Origin: Melieria omissa
Taxonomy: Eukaryota > Arthropoda > Insecta > Diptera > Ulidiidae
Assembly (NCBI GenBank): GCA_963971225.1
Contig: OZ020269.1
Coordinates: forward strand, 95,855,540 to 95,919,539
Direction: 5' to 3'
Length of the DNA stretch: 64,000 bases
Positions 10,560 through 22,952 of the stretch are shown here, in pieces; positions within the stretch are counted from its first letter, which is position 1, and each line of letters starts with the position of its first letter. Below the pieces are notes generated by a model. It did no database searches, had not been told where the DNA came from, and saw only the letters and a program-made list of their open reading frames with translations. A program made the translations under genes and the position numbers.

Positions 10560-12230
10560 GAAGTTATAAACATGAAATTTGAATTGTGGGCCCACTTTAG
10601 AAAATGAACCACTAAGATGAATTTTTTGAAATTTGGCATCTAAAAGGGTAAAACATGGGTTAAGGTGTTGTATGAAAAAACGTGATTTTATGGACATTTT
10701 GATTTCAAACTTGATGAAAATACTCCAAATCAAAAATAATTTTACACGTATTTTTTAAATTTTCCAAAATCTAAATTGAACGGGGTCAAGATTTTAAGCG
10801 CCTATTAATTTTAAATTTGGTGAAGACACTTAAAAAATTGTAACACGTATTTTCTAATTTTTCGAAAATCAAAATTTAACGTAGTCAACAATGGGTTAAG
10901 GTTCCTGTACGTGAAAACAAAGCAAAACCCCCAAACCGCTTAGTCTATTGACTTCGAAAATCAAAATTTAACGTAGTCAACAATGGGTTAAGGTTCCTGT
11001 ACGTGAAGACAAAGAAAAACCCCTAAACCGATGAGTCTATTGACTTCGAAATTAATGAAAATACTTAAAATAATAAGTAATTGAACACGTGTCTTAATTT
11101 TTTTTAAAATCGAAATCTAAAGGATTAAAAATTTGTATGGAGAAACAAGATTTTAGGCCCCTTTGACTTTGAACTTGCTGAACTTGCACTTCGTATGTGA
11201 AATAATTTGACACGATTTTTTTTTTAAATCAAAATCTGACGAGTTCACCAATGGGTTGGAAGTTTGTACAGGAAAACATGATTTCATGGACCTATTTTCT
11301 TCAAATTTGATGAAAGTACTTCAAATGAGAGATAATTGCGCAAATAGTTTATTTTTTCATCAAAATCTGACTTGTCAACAATAGTTACTACCTATTTGTA
11401 TGGGGAAACAAGATTTGATGGGCGTTTGGATTTCAAACTTGGTGAATGCACTTCGCATGTGAAATAACTTAACACGAATTTTTTATTTTTTTTTAATTCA
11501 AAATATGACTCAGTCAACAATGGGTTAACAGTTTGTCTGGATGAAGATTAATTAATGGGCAAATTTAGTTCAATCTTAGTAAATGTATTCCAAATGAGTA
11601 ATAACCTTATACGCGTTTTTAACTTTTTTGAAATGCAAAATCTGACGGGGTCAGCAATAGGTTAACATTTTGTTTGAAGAAACATGATTTCATGAAACTA
11701 TTGATTTCAAATATGATGACAGCACTTCAAATGAGAAATAATTGGACATATAGTTTTCTTTCTTTTCATCAAAATCTGACGGGTCAACAAAGGGTTAGGT
11801 TAGGTTGCGGTGGCTGCCTCTATAAGAGACACACTCGGAGGCCTGAAAGGCCCATTGTGATACCACATATTTCACCCGTTTTTGAACTGTGTGTATGCAA
11901 CACTGTTTTGCCAACATATGTTACAGCACACATTTCAAGCGGATGGGGAAAGGCAGTTTTTTGTTCACACTTGGAGGTTTTGCCATTGCCTGCCAAGAGC
12001 GCACTTGTGCGATTCTTGTAATTCTCATTCCCTTCATGTGGATAGCGATAGAAGTAGATGAGTTCTTCACCAGCCCGAGCCAGGAATCGAACCTGGAGCT
12101 TTTGGTATGAGAAGCCAGCGCGCTACCCGCTTGACTATCGAGGCCGGCAACAAAGGGTTAAGATAATCCTGATTAATTGGGCCCATTGACTTTAGACTTG
12201 TATGCAAAGTAGCCGGGTCCTGCTAGTATA
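10560..12230. repeat. Diverged tandem array, unit about 130-150 bp
   Basis: A recurring unit contains, in order: TTTCAAACTTGATGAAA, ACTTCAAATGAGAAATAAT, a T-rich run, ATCAAAATCTGACGGG, TCAACAATGGGTTA and TTTGTATGGAGAAACA. At least nine diverged units can be followed. A SINE (11798-12147) interrupts the last units and the array resumes after it. The unit has no coding frame. Confidence 0.75.
11798..12147 (-). mobile_element. tRNA-derived SINE, family B, copy 2, with target duplication
   Basis: The SINE lies on the minus strand. The head (12147 downward) reads GCCTCGATAGTCAAGCGGGT, then AGCGCGCTGGCTTCTCATA, then AGGTTCGATTCCTGG. It resembles elongator tRNA-Met, including the CTCATA anticodon-loop stretch. 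The 3' end (low coordinates) has GTGTGTCTCTTATAGAGGC and an AACCTAACCTA tail. The 13-bp repeat CAACAAAGGGTTA at 11785-11797 and 12148-12160 flanks it exactly, as expected for target-primed insertion. The target is a unit of the tandem array around it. Confidence 0.88.
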
Positions 12231-13160
12231 TAATATTTGTTTAGCAAAACAACAATTTGTAACGAAAATGAGTTCTTTAGGCTTAATCTCTGGATTGTGC
12301 TTGAAAAATAAGACACACTTCAATTACTTAGCGCTTGTCTGCTTATGGCACCAATTGTTCTCGCACATTCCAGTTGGATTATCTCTCGATCATTCTGGCA
12401 CATCCCATTATCATCGCGTCCCATTATTCATATAGGCACATTCATGAGGCACAGCGACAGAGTGCCTCATCGTTACATTATTACTCCTCTGAGAGTCTCT
12501 GGCGGTAGAATTGAATTACCAGACGAGTAAATTTTCCACTTTTCTTAGGTTATGTAAGATAAGGTAGCAGCACTTGCTTTCGGAAACCTGACAAAGGCAG
12601 TTTGTGAGTCCCTTCATATATTTTTAAGTGAAAGAATATCCCGTTTTTTTACCCGGCTTCAGTTAGAACCCATTAGACTTTTTGGTGAAGTTTAGCGAGT
12701 TCTTTAGTTTAGCTTCCGCTATGCCGCCCAGGTTAGACAGGAGTCTAAACAACAGTTGAGTAGTGATAGCTTAACAGTCTATGTTTCTTGTTTCTCAACA
12801 CAGCTTCTGCAAACAAGGCTGAACAAGAGCTGCCACTTTACTAGCAAAGCCCCAAGGTACAGTGTCCTGACTATCCTCATGACTCCAATGAAACGCCTGG
12901 CAGAAGTACAAGTCAGCGACAACGTATGCCTTGTCAGTGGCGTACACCAAAGGTTGAAACCCCAAATACAAAAATTTCTGGTGCAACGTATGGTTTGAAA
13001 TGATTTTGGGCTCAGTTCTACGCAAACTCCTTTCCCAAATTAAATCCTGTATCCTCTTCATAGATAATCTTGGCCACATGTTACCACATGTATCACAATC
13101 AACCATATTGTTTCCAAAAAGATTCCGTATCCTTAGCCTGAGTTGGCTAAGAACCATTTC
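12231..13160. other. Non-coding intron sequence
   Basis: No supported gene. A 120-codon minus-strand frame at 12795-13157 has no recognisable domain. The stretch 12930-13070 (GTCAGTGGCGTACACC and neighbours) has the look of repeat debris but was not assigned. Confidence 0.4.
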
Positions 13161-13166
13161 TTGCTA

Positions 13167-13345
13167 AGTTAGGTTAGGTTATGGTGGCTGCCTCTGTAAG
13201 AGACATATTTGGAAGCCTATTGTGAAGCCCATTGTGATATCTCATATTTCACACGTTTTTGAAATGTGGATGCAACACTGTTTTTCTAACATATGTTACA
13301 GCATTTAATTTCAAGCGAATGGGGAAAGGGGGCGAGGGGACCGAC
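13167..13345 (-). mobile_element. SINE family B, copy 3, 5'-truncated
   Basis: Minus-strand copy of the 3' half of family B. It includes the AGTTAGGTTAGGTTA tail (low coordinates), GGTGGCTGCCTCTGTAAGAG, TCACACGTTTTTGAAATGTG and the GGGGAAAGGGG segment. The tRNA head is missing, as is common for 5'-truncated retroposons. Confidence 0.75.
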
Positions 13346-13978
13346 ATGGTAACTCATCAGCAAATTAGTATCTATACTACAGTGTATTAGTTTCTCTTTG
13401 TCTTCAAGACTTACATAGTCAAAAATATATACATCCAGTAGATTTATTTGGCTCCTATAAAATCATTTAAATACCTTGTCTCTAACTTTGATCTTTTGAA
13501 GCAATTTGGCTACAGTTTTTAATACAAATTTCTAAATCCTTATTTCGAAATATATATAAACATACATTTACATATGTAAATGATAAGCAAATTTCATATT
13601 TTTAGCCCCGGCTTAGCTATTATGAATAAATTAGTTAGCCAGCCACCGCACATACACACACACACATATAAAACATCCATTTCGAAATTGAAAGAAATAC
13701 AAAATTACGCATTAGACACGCAGACAATTTGTGCAAATATCGCCAACAACAAAAATTGAATTAAACCAAAAAATTCAATTTAACCTTTCACACTTTATGG
13801 TGATCCCCCGTTTCAACAGACTCCTTTGCCTCAAAGCAACACGGCGAAAGGTCAGAAACATACACATTTAAAAACAGCTGCAACAGAACCGCACTCAACA
13901 ACCACAAAAACCAAATCCTTTGAGTGATTTTATTGCAACAACACAACCACACTAACCATCTGACATTTTGGCCAACAG

Positions 13979-14172
13979 GTTGGCTGGAGCCATTGCTGGA
14001 TCGTATTGCACGCAACCGAACAACAGTTGTTTGTCCGGTCATCGATGTTCTCGACGATACAACCCTGGAATACCACTATCGGGATTCGACTGGCGTTAAC
14101 GTTGGCGGATTCGATTGGAATTTGCAATTTAGTTGGCATGCGGTGCCGGAACGAGAACGCAAACGCCACAAG
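13979..14172 (+). CDS. pgant9-like: pgant visible exon 4 (catalytic core)
   Basis: The acceptor is TTGGCCAACAG. G from exon 3 plus GT restores Gly, giving TEGWLEPLLDRIAR across the junction. The exon continues TTVVCPVIDVLDDTTLEYHY, then VNVGGFDWNLQFSWHAVPER and ERKRHK. The W-L-E-P-L-L and F-D-W-x-L-x-F-x-W blocks are invariant landmarks of GALNT enzymes; the latter contributes to acceptor peptide binding. The donor is CACAAG|GTAAGT. The intron that follows is 44.3 kb (14173-58488) and contains the whole Idgf6-like gene on the other strand. Confidence 0.95.
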
Positions 14173-15100
14173 GTAAGTGTGATTGTCTCTTTTGCCCTGC
14201 AACTTTGTGGGTTTAAATCTATTTTTTTGCCAACAGCAAAACATTAAAAAGAAACCATAAAAGTTAAAGCTTACTTTAGCCAAACTCAACCAAAATAAAT
14301 GCGCGTTTGTTTTTCTAGTGCCAATGTTTGCACACACCGGGCTTAAGTGTAAAAAATCTATTATACTTCCGTCGCACTCTGGCGTTTCCGCACGCTTGTT
14401 CTACCAATGAAAACAAGCGTTTGTAATGGCGAAAGGTTGGCTGGCGGCAGCGGCGGTGGCGGTGGCAACGAAAACGAGCAACGGAAGTCATTCCCGGAAG
14501 CGGATGCTTATATTACAGCTATGAAAACAGTTATCAGAGTGTGCGCTTCCTTCTATGCCCCGTCACACACACACTCGCGACTCTGTCGCACACGCACACA
14601 CGCACATTTGCCCACTTGCGTTCTCATGCACGCGCATCCACGTGCATTGGGTGGAGCGCCTTCGCATCCTTTTTGCACTGCCACCAGCCAACAATCGGCA
14701 TTGCTAGATTTACAACTTCCATTGTAAGCGCCAAAACGTGACAATTTTACATAAAAGTGACATTGCTGCGTCACATGCCGACACATAGAAATTCGCGCTC
14801 ATACGTACGAGTACTTGTGCCACCACCTACATAATATATACATATGTACTTACATATATTTGTATGTATGTGTAATGCACAAGTGGCATAGGAACAGGAA
14901 TAGAGAAAAAATTCAGAAAATAAATTTTTATTTCCATTGTTTTCCAACTTCCTCTGACTGTTCGCTGCTGGCGTTCGTTGTGAACGTATCGGCGCATAAA
15001 ATCAGTCAGCACAGTGGTCGATTCATGTTAATGCATCAAATAAATTCACTTCATTTAATATGTGAATAATATTGTGGGCAGATATATGTTGTTTCCTAAA
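14173..15100. other. Start of the 44-kb pgant intron
   Basis: No gene. A GC-richer patch at 14430-14700 contains (GGC)n and CA-rich simple sequence (CACACACACTCGCGACTC and CGCACACACGCACA). It translates into low-complexity frames on both strands that were not accepted as genes. Confidence 0.5.
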
Positions 15101-15109
15101 CTATGAGAA

Positions 15110-15570
15110 TAGTTTGAAAAGTAATGAGCCTCGATGGGAAAACAAAACTTTTTCTGTCAAATGTGATTTTAGTTTTCAACAAAGTAATTTTCAACTTTTA
15201 AAGAGGTCGGCAAAGAAAGTATCAGGGAAACTGACTTTGACTTCCTGATTCCATGAAAATCTTTTGCTATTTAGCCTCTTTTCATATTTGGGAGGAGGAG
15301 CCAAATCTGGACACTACAGTGAATGAGGTTGCAATTCGTACTTGAATTCATTAAATTTTTTTAATCCTTCATTGTTTTTTCTTACCAAATTCCAGTAATA
15401 GCACTTTTTCTTCTTTAAATGAGCCCAGTTTTTCTTGATTTTATGCGTCACCCATCTTGCAGTTAGCTTCTTCATACCCAGTTTTCGTTCAGTTCGTTAT
15501 ATACAAAATCTGTTAAGATATTCACCAAGTCACATAACTCAAGAACTCTCATTCTACGATCTCCCACAAT
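15110..15570 (-). mobile_element. mariner transposase remnant, minus strand
   Basis: Read on the minus strand from about 15570 down, fragments in several frames recall mariner transposase: ELNENWV near the start, then KLTARWV-like words, then CPDLAPPPKYEKRLNSKRFS, which corresponds to the Y-S-P-D-L-A-P block around the last catalytic Asp. An internal deletion, stops and frameshifts make it inactive. Near the end is AATAGTTTGAAAAGTAATGAG, possibly close to the element's terminus. Confidence 0.55.
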
Positions 15571-15629
15571 GATATGTTAATTTTTTAAGGCAGCGGTTTC
15601 GTTCTCATCGTTCATATAAAAGTATTATT

Positions 15630-17740
15630 ATAAAAGTACTCACTGAGGGTTCCGCTATCCGTGAGAGTCAGCGAAAAGACACTCGGTTACCGTTGACTAC
15701 TTGTAAGTCATCAATTCTAGTGTAACCGAATTCTATGGCAGGGTCAGGTACTCACTGAGGGTATTTGGTATCAGTAAAGGTTCGCGAAAAGACATTCAGT
15801 TATGGCTCACTACTTGTATGCTATCGATACCCACATTCTATTCTAGTATATCCTCATTCTAAGTACTTACTGAAGGTATCCACTAGCAATGAGGATCCGC
15901 GAAAATACACTACCAGTATGCCATCGTACACCAAAATTCTATGACCAGCTCAAGTATTCTCTCAGGGTACCTGGTTTGGTCAGGCTTGTTAAAAAGACAT
16001 TCGGTTACCGCTGACTACATGAACGCCATCGATAAAAGTATACTAAACTGAACTGAAGATTGAAATACTCACGGAGGATAAGACACTCGGTTACTGCTGA
16101 CTACTTGTATACTTTCGATCATAGTACACCACAAATTCTGTGGCGGGGTCAAGCACATACTGAGGGTATCTAGTATCAATGAGGGTCCGCAAGAAGCACT
16201 ACTAGTATTCCATTGATCATAGTATACCAAAATCCTGTGATCAGCTTAAGTACTCCCTGAGGGTATTTGGTTTTGGTCAGGGTCGGTTACCGCTGACTTC
16301 TTCTCCCACCCATTACCATCAATAAAAGTATGCCCAAACTCAACTTCAAATTCAAATACTTACTGAGAAATCCTGGTAGCAGCGAGGGTTCGCGAAAAGA
16401 CACTCGGTTACTTCCAACATCTTGTATACGATCGTTGATAGTGTACCCAAATTCCATGGCAGGGTCATGTACTAACTGAGGGTATTTAGTATTTCAGAGG
16501 ATTCGCAAAAAGGCACTCGGTTACCGCTGAATACTTGTATGCTACCGATCATAGTGTATCCAACTACTAAGGCAGAAGGGTATCTAAGGGTACTGAGGGT
16601 ACTTACTGAGGGTATCTTGTTTCAGTGAGATTCCACGATGAGACACCTGATATTATCCTCGTTCATAGTCAGTACTTGACGTGGTCACGTACTGAGAGTA
16701 TCTGGTATCAGTGAGGGACCGTGCAAAGAAATTTGGTTACCGGTGACTACTTGTATGCCATCGATCATAGTGTACTCAAATTCTAAGGCAGGATCAAACA
16801 CTTACTGATGGTATCTGGTTTCAGTGAGGATCCGCGAAAATACACCCGGTATTACTATCGGTCATAGCATACCCAACCTCGATGGGAGGCTCAAGTACTT
16901 ACTAAGGATATCTGGTATCAAAGAGGGTCCGCGAAAAGACAATACTAGTCCTCCATCGATCATAGTATACTAAAATTCTGTGACCAGCTCAAGTCCTTTC
17001 TGAGGATATCTGGTTTTGTTGGGCGTCATTAAAAAACACTCGTTTACCGCTGTTAATGTGTATCCCATCGATCAAACTATACCCAAACTCAACTGCAGAC
17101 ACACATACTCACTGAGAATTCCTGGTATTGGCGAGGGTTTGCGAACATACACTCGGTTATCGCTGACTGCTTGTATGTCATCGATCATAGCATACCTAAA
17201 TTTCATGGCAGGGTCAAGTACTCACCAAAAGTATCTGATGAAAGACCGTGGAAAGACACGCTCGGACACTCGGCCGACTGATTGTATGCCATCGATCGAT
17301 CGTAGTATACCCAAATTCTGAGGCAGAATCAAGTACTTACTGAGGGTTTCTGGTTGCAGTAAAGTTTCGCGAAAAGACACCTTATATTACTTTGGGTCTC
17401 AGTCTACCCCAATTCTATGGCAGGGACAAGTATTCTCTAAAGGAATCTGGCATCAGTGAGGGTCCGTGCAAAGAAATGCAATTACCGGTGGTTATTTGTA
17501 TGCCATCGTTACCTTCATTCTATTCTAGTATACTCTCATTCTATGACAGTTTCAAGTATTCACTGACGCTGTCTGTGCAAAGATATTCTGTTACTGGTGA
17601 CTACTTGTATGCCATTGATGACAGTATACTCAAATTCTAAGGCGGTGTTAAGTATTCTCTGAGGATGTCTGGTTTCAGTGAAGTTCCGCTATCTGTAAGT
17701 GTCGGCCCAAAGATATTCGGTTACTGCTGACTACAATCTA
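15630..17740. repeat. Diverged satellite array, unit about 108 bp, roughly 19 copies
   Basis: The unit contains, in order: TACTCACTGAGGGTATCTGG, TATCAGTGAGGGTCCGCG, AAAAGACACTCGGTTACCG, CTGACTACTTGTATGCCATCG and ATCATAGTGTACCCAAATTC, then GGCAGGGTCAAG. The ACTTGTATG word recurs at about 15700, 15810, 16100, 16530, 16745, 17165, 17490 and 17600, giving spacings near 108 or multiples of it. Divergence between copies is considerable, and there is no coding frame. Confidence 0.85.
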
Positions 17741-18720
17741 AGCTCCTTGGCTCAGGACACAAGGCACCGTAGATTAGCATATTTGTTTATTAACTCCACA
17801 GTAGCTCTAGAATCATTTTGTTAGTTAACTTTAAGTTAAGTTTGTTAACGTAGTTAACTCAGGTGTGATTTTTCGCCACGCATTTAAAGTTCTCTAGTTC
17901 CATTTTAAGAACTGTAACCTGGAAATAACAAAGATTTGAAAATATACCTTTAGCTCCTTGGAATCCACTTTTTCGCTTCAATTTTTACACAATTTCAGTG
18001 TTTTGCTTATATTAGACTTTATGAAATTTAACTTCCCCCCCACATTCTTCAAAAAGTACACAAACATATTGCGTGCGCTGTATGGCAACTTTCATGGCAT
18101 ATTTGTGTTTTACTTAGCGTATTCGACAAGTTAAGCGTCGATACTTTCAAACTGCACGCATATTAGAAAAACGTGCCATGCGTTGATGTGTGTATTTTTT
18201 CACGCATTCCCAACCTCCACCAACCTATACTTAACATATGTACATATATGTGTATGTGTGGGTGTTTGTGCATAAGTTTGAGCTGCTTAAATATTGCTTA
18301 GTATTTGCAGTGAGTACGCCAAACTTTTGGTGTACATTTTGTAGAACATTTATTGGAAAACTTTGCTGCGGCTTTCACGAATTAGTTCAAACGTAGTTTG
18401 AGGCGAGCAAAACTTGTGCACGGTCGCATTGCTAATGCGTAAAGCTGCATTTCATTTATTTCACACCGAGTCAACACAGCTGCGACGTATTTAAGTATAT
18501 TGAAGGCGTTAATACGTTCGACTCAATACTCAAAAAATTGGATTAGTGTTCGATTGGAGTGCACAGTTTTTTCGATAAGCTGTGTACAGTAAGTTTTTTT
18601 TTAACTAATTTTTTTTAATTTCGTGTCTAGTTGGTCAAACTGTATGTTTTTGTATAATTTTTTAGTAATGAAATTTTGTAGCTTTTGACTTAAAAATTGG
18701 TCTTTAATTCTTAGGCTGAG
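17740..18720. other. Intron sequence, nothing recognised
   Basis: AT-rich unique-looking sequence with a short ATGTACATATATGTGTATGTG run near 18238-18260. No gene or element was identified. Confidence 0.5.
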
Positions 18721-18724
18721 TTAC

Positions 18725-18870
18725 GGTGACCTGGTAACTTCGATGAAGCGATTTTCAAACTCAACACAAAAATATAGAAAATATAATTTTTTCTTCGGCT
18801 CTCTCAGCAGAAAATGGAAAACCTCTAAGAGCGAAACTTCCCTTGAATTGCCTCACGGAATAAAAAAAAA
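18725..18870 (+). mobile_element. Degenerate SINE, family A fragment
   Basis: The segment TTTTTCTTCGGCTCTCTCAG, then CAGAAAATGGAAAACCTCTAA and GAGCGAAACTTCCC, aligns with the middle of family A (TTTCTTTCGACGGTTGTCCT and AATGGCAAACCTCTGAGAG in the better copies). The tRNA head and GAA tail are not visible. Confidence 0.55.
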
Positions 18871-19735
18871 ATTTAGAACCTTTTCATGTACAAATCCAAA
18901 TGCAGAACATATGGTAGATGATTGAAAAACTTGATTCTTGTATAGTCTTCTCAGTGCTCTGATTTAATTTATCTGCAAACCTACTGCGGTCAAATGAGGT
19001 TAGAGTCATTGAACATACCTCGTGGTCTCACAGCTAACTTACCTCCTAATCCTTCAGCGTTTAAAAATAGCAAAAACCCAACGAAACTAATGAAATGAAA
19101 AATATGAAAAAATGAACTCTTCCAAGTGTTGCAACAAAAGTGCCGGCCAATATGTTGCAAGGATCAAAAGGCAAAACGAAAGCGGTGCACGCTGAACTAT
19201 GGACATACGAATTGTATGTCGATTGAGCGAGTACGAGTAATCCGCACAAGTTAAGTGCCGTTTATATGTGAGTTAAGCCACACAGCACTCGGATGCATTA
19301 TGAAATGATGAAGCTGCATTTACCGCAGTTTGTTGTAAATTTATGATTATGGCGAACCAATGGTAAATAGATGGTTTACTAGTGATTAGCGAAAGTAGCT
19401 AATAGACTACAAGGAACTCTGGAACTACTTTCCATGCGAGTGTCTGATTAGATTCAATAATTTTTTCGAAGAACCTTTAGAAAATGAATAAGTTTCGTTA
19501 TTGATTTAGTTATTTACAAATTAAAGCATAGTTTTTAGTTATTTTATTACAAATAGAACATTAAATTGATTCGACTTCGGGCACGTTTCTTTCACATATC
19601 CTTAAAAGCAGTCTTGAGAACTTTGTTATAGGTTTCGTTGATTTGAATTTAAATTTGAATTGATTTAGTAATAAAAGTTAGTACGATAAATTACATGAAC
19701 AAGAATGAAAACGAATACCACACAATACAAAAATG
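18871..19735. other. Intron sequence, nothing recognised
   Basis: No coding or repeat signal that I could support. Confidence 0.45.
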
Positions 19736-22005
19736 CCTGAGTTAGTTAGTTCGGTAATTTAGTTAGTTAAGTAAGCCAATTTGTTCGTTAGTTCCTTTGT
19801 TAGTAGTTCCTTAGTGTAGTTCGTCAACTAGTTTTACAGTTAGTTAATTAATGAGTTCGGTAAGTTATGCCATTTAGCTAGTTAAGTTAGCGAGTTGAGT
19901 TCATTAATCAGTTAAATTGGTAGTTAGTTAGGTCGTTAGTTGGTTAGTTAATTAGTGAGTTAGTTTGGTAATTTATTTATTTCAGTAAGCCAGTTCGTTT
20001 GTTAGTTAATTTGTTATACGTTCTTAGTTCAATTAGAATTAGTTAATTAGTTAATTTGTTATACGTTCTTAGTTCAATTCAGTTAGTTAATTAGTGAGTT
20101 AGTTCAGTAATTAATCTATTTAAGTAAGCCAGTTCGTTTGTTAGTTAATTTGTTATACGTTTTTAGTTCAATTACAATTAGTTAATTTGTTATACGTTCT
20201 TAGTTCAATTCAATTAGTTAATTAGTGAGTTAGTTCAGTAATTTATCTATTTAAGTAAGCCAGTTCGTTTGTTAGTTAATTTGTTAGTAGTTCGTTAGCT
20301 CGTCAACTAATTAGTTAGTTAATATGTTTGTTAATGAGTTAATTAGTGAGTCGGTAATTTAGGTCATTTGGCCAGTTAAGTTAGCCAGTTTAATTTATTA
20401 ATTAGTTGTTTGTTAATAGTTAGTGAGTTAGTTAGTTAGTTATTTTATCAGTAGGTCGTTAGTTCGTCGACTAATTTGTTAGATAGTTAATTAGTTAGTT
20501 ACTTTGTTAAAAGTTCTTAAACTAGTTTGTTAGTCACTTAATATGTTCGTTAGTTAGTTAATTAATTCGGTTATTTAGATAATTTAGCTAGTTAAGTTAG
20601 CCGGTTTAGTTCATTGATCACTTACTTGTTAATTAGTTAGTTAATTAATGAGTAAGTTAGTTAGTTAGTTCGGTATTTTAGTTAGTAAAGTTAACCAGTT
20701 TAGTTCGTTTGTGAGTTAGTTAGATAATTTCTTCTATAGTTAGTTAATTAGTTAATTATTTAGGGCATTCAGCTAGTAAAGCTAGCCAGTTCAGTTCTTT
20801 AGTTAAGTTATTAGTAGTTAGCTAGTTAATTTGTTAGTAATTCGTTAGCTGGTCCACTAGTTAGTTAAAATGTTCTGTAGTTAGTTAATTAGTTAGTTAG
20901 TTCAGTAATTTAGGTAATTTAGCCAGTTTAGTTCATTAATTAGTTAATTTGTTAGATATTTAATTGGTAAGTTAGATTATTGAGGTAGTTTAGTCCGTCA
21001 AGTTAGGCAGTTTTGTTCATTAGTAAGTTAATTTGTTTGTTCGTTTGTTAGCTAGTTAATTCGTTAGTTGGTTAATTAAATACTTTGTTAGTTAGTTAGT
21101 TGGTTACGTTATTGAGGTAGTTTAGTCAGCTAGTTAAGTTCATTAGTTACCAAATTTGTTAGCAAATCGTTCGTTAGTTAATTAGTTAGTTACTTTATTA
21201 GGTAATTAAAGTAGTTTAGTCAGTTAAATTATCTAGTTTAGTTCATTATTGAGTTGATTTTTTAGTAGCTAGTAAGTCAATTAATTAGCTAGTCAGTTAA
21301 TTAGTTAGTTAGTTAGGTAATTTAAGTAATTTATTCAATTAAGTTTAGTTCATTAATTAGTTAATTTGTTAGTTATTTAATTATTTAGTTAGGTTATTGA
21401 AGTAGTTTAGTCAGTTAGTAAGTCAGTTTAATTCGTTAGTTAGTAATTTGTTAGTAAATTTTGTTAGTAAATTTGTTAGTAATTCGTTCGTTAGTTAGTT
21501 AGTAGTTTTGTTAGTTAGTTAGTAATTTCGTTAGTTATTTATTTAGTTAGGTAATTCAAGTAGTTTAGTCAATTAAGTTATCCAGGTTAGTTCGTTATGT
21601 AGTTAATTTGTTAGTAGTTAGTAAGTTAATTGATTAGTTAGTTAATTAGTTAGGTTATTTCAGTAGTTTAGTCAATTAATTTAGCGAGTTTAGTTCATTA
21701 ATTAGTTATCTTGTTAGTTATTAAATTAGATAGATAGGTTATTGAGGAAGCTTAGTCCGTTAAGTTAGCTAGTTAAGTTTGTTAGTTAGTTAACTTGTTA
21801 GTAGTTCGTTAGTTAGTTAGTTAATTCGTTAGTAGGTTAATTAGTAAGTTAGGTAATTTCAGTAGTTTAGTCAGTAAGAAAGATAGTTTAGTTCGATAGT
21901 TTTCTAATTTGTTAGAAGTTTGTTGGCTTATTAGTTAAATCGTTAGCTGGTAAGTAAGTTAGTTAGTAGTTCAATTAAATAGTAGTTAGTCAGCCAATCA
22001 GTTAG
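19736..22005. repeat. GTTA/TTAG-rich low-complexity block, 2.27 kb
   Basis: The block is made almost wholly of GTTAGTTAATTAG-like words. A higher-order pattern is visible: AAGTAAGCCAGTTCG, TTTGTTAGTTAATTTGTTA and TACGTTCTTAGTTCAATT recur at about 60-125 bp spacing near 19985-20290, and AGTTAAGTTAGCCAGTTTAG, TTCATTAATTAGTTAATTTG recur later. The plus strand has many TTAG and few CTAA words, so the bias is strand-specific. Confidence 0.9.
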
Positions 22006-22009
22006 TAAA

Positions 22010-22940
22010 AATTTAACAGCATTGCGCATTATTTCACATCTGTTCCTTACGTCATACCGCTACAACTTCAACCTGTGGTGCGTTCCTCTTGCAATTAAAT
22101 TTCAAAATATTTACAACTTTCCAAATTAAATCCTCATAATCGACCAACCGATTGTGCTCCCTTGCCGCTCTCACTCTCTATCTCTTTTTCGCTTTTTACT
22201 GCCACACTTTATTGTTGGCACTTAAACTGCGCATTGTTTATACAATTTTATAACTCAGACTCTCATGTGTGTGTTTGAACAATAACACGTTGCTGAGTTT
22301 CGCACAACGTTCTTACCCCTTGCCCGAGCACCTGCCGCTTAATCATAATAAATTTATACGACTTCATGTATGGCACATCCTTCCGTTCTTCATTTTGGCC
22401 GCTGCCTATTGTATCCCTGTGCTATAATACATATGTACATAGGTACAAGTGAGTGTCTGTGTTTTTGTTCGTGTTCGTTCCATAATAACGTAAGGAAAGT
22501 GATAAATTCAACCCTGACATGCAATCCGTAATATTTAGTGTTGCTGCATCGAAAAAACCTCGGCAAATAGAAGTCTTTTTAATTTTGCGTGTTTTCTAGA
22601 CCACTTTTCTTCTTCTTCTCATTCTTATATATCCCTGGTTTTATGTTTTTTTTTGTAGGAAAATAATCTCCTTGTTGGTTTAAATTTTTAATCAAACTGT
22701 TTGTATATTTCAAACGTTGATTTATGGTGTTTTTGTGAAACAGTGGTTAATTGAAAAAGTTGTTTATTTTATAGAAAAGAAAGCGTAAGTTTTTGTTTGT
22801 GTTTTGTGGTGAAAAGGTGCATAAATAAATCAATTCCAATTTTTTATCATAAAGAAAAAAGTTTCTGTGAGAAATCCTTTTAACAATCCTCTTAAAAAAA
22901 CTTACCCAAAAATTAAAAAAAAAAACAAGCTTTTTTGTTC
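22010..22940. other. Intron sequence between GTTA block and Idgf 3' end
   Basis: No gene recognised. AT-rich with poly-T and poly-A runs. The part nearest 23189 may be 3' UTR of the minus-strand Idgf gene. Confidence 0.45.
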
Positions 22941-22946
22941 TCCTCT

Positions 22947-22952
22947 TTTATT
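22947..22952 (-). terminator. Candidate polyadenylation signal for Idgf6-like gene
   Basis: TTTATT on the plus strand is AATAAA on the minus strand, about 240 nt beyond the Idgf stop codon. This position is plausible for a fly 3' UTR, but AATAAA is common in AT-rich sequence, so support is weak. Confidence 0.3.

Noticed and set aside
12075..12147. Functional tRNA-Met gene on the minus strand
   Set aside because: It is the head of a 350-bp SINE; the acceptor and anticodon stems do not pair well.
12795..13157. 120-codon minus frame
   Set aside because: I tried to read it as LINE C-terminus or a host exon; no motif held over more than a few residues.
14407..14727. Plus-strand frame with a poly-Gly stretch
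   Set aside because: Gly run comes from a GGC repeat and the rest from CA-rich simple sequence; the opposite strand is open too.
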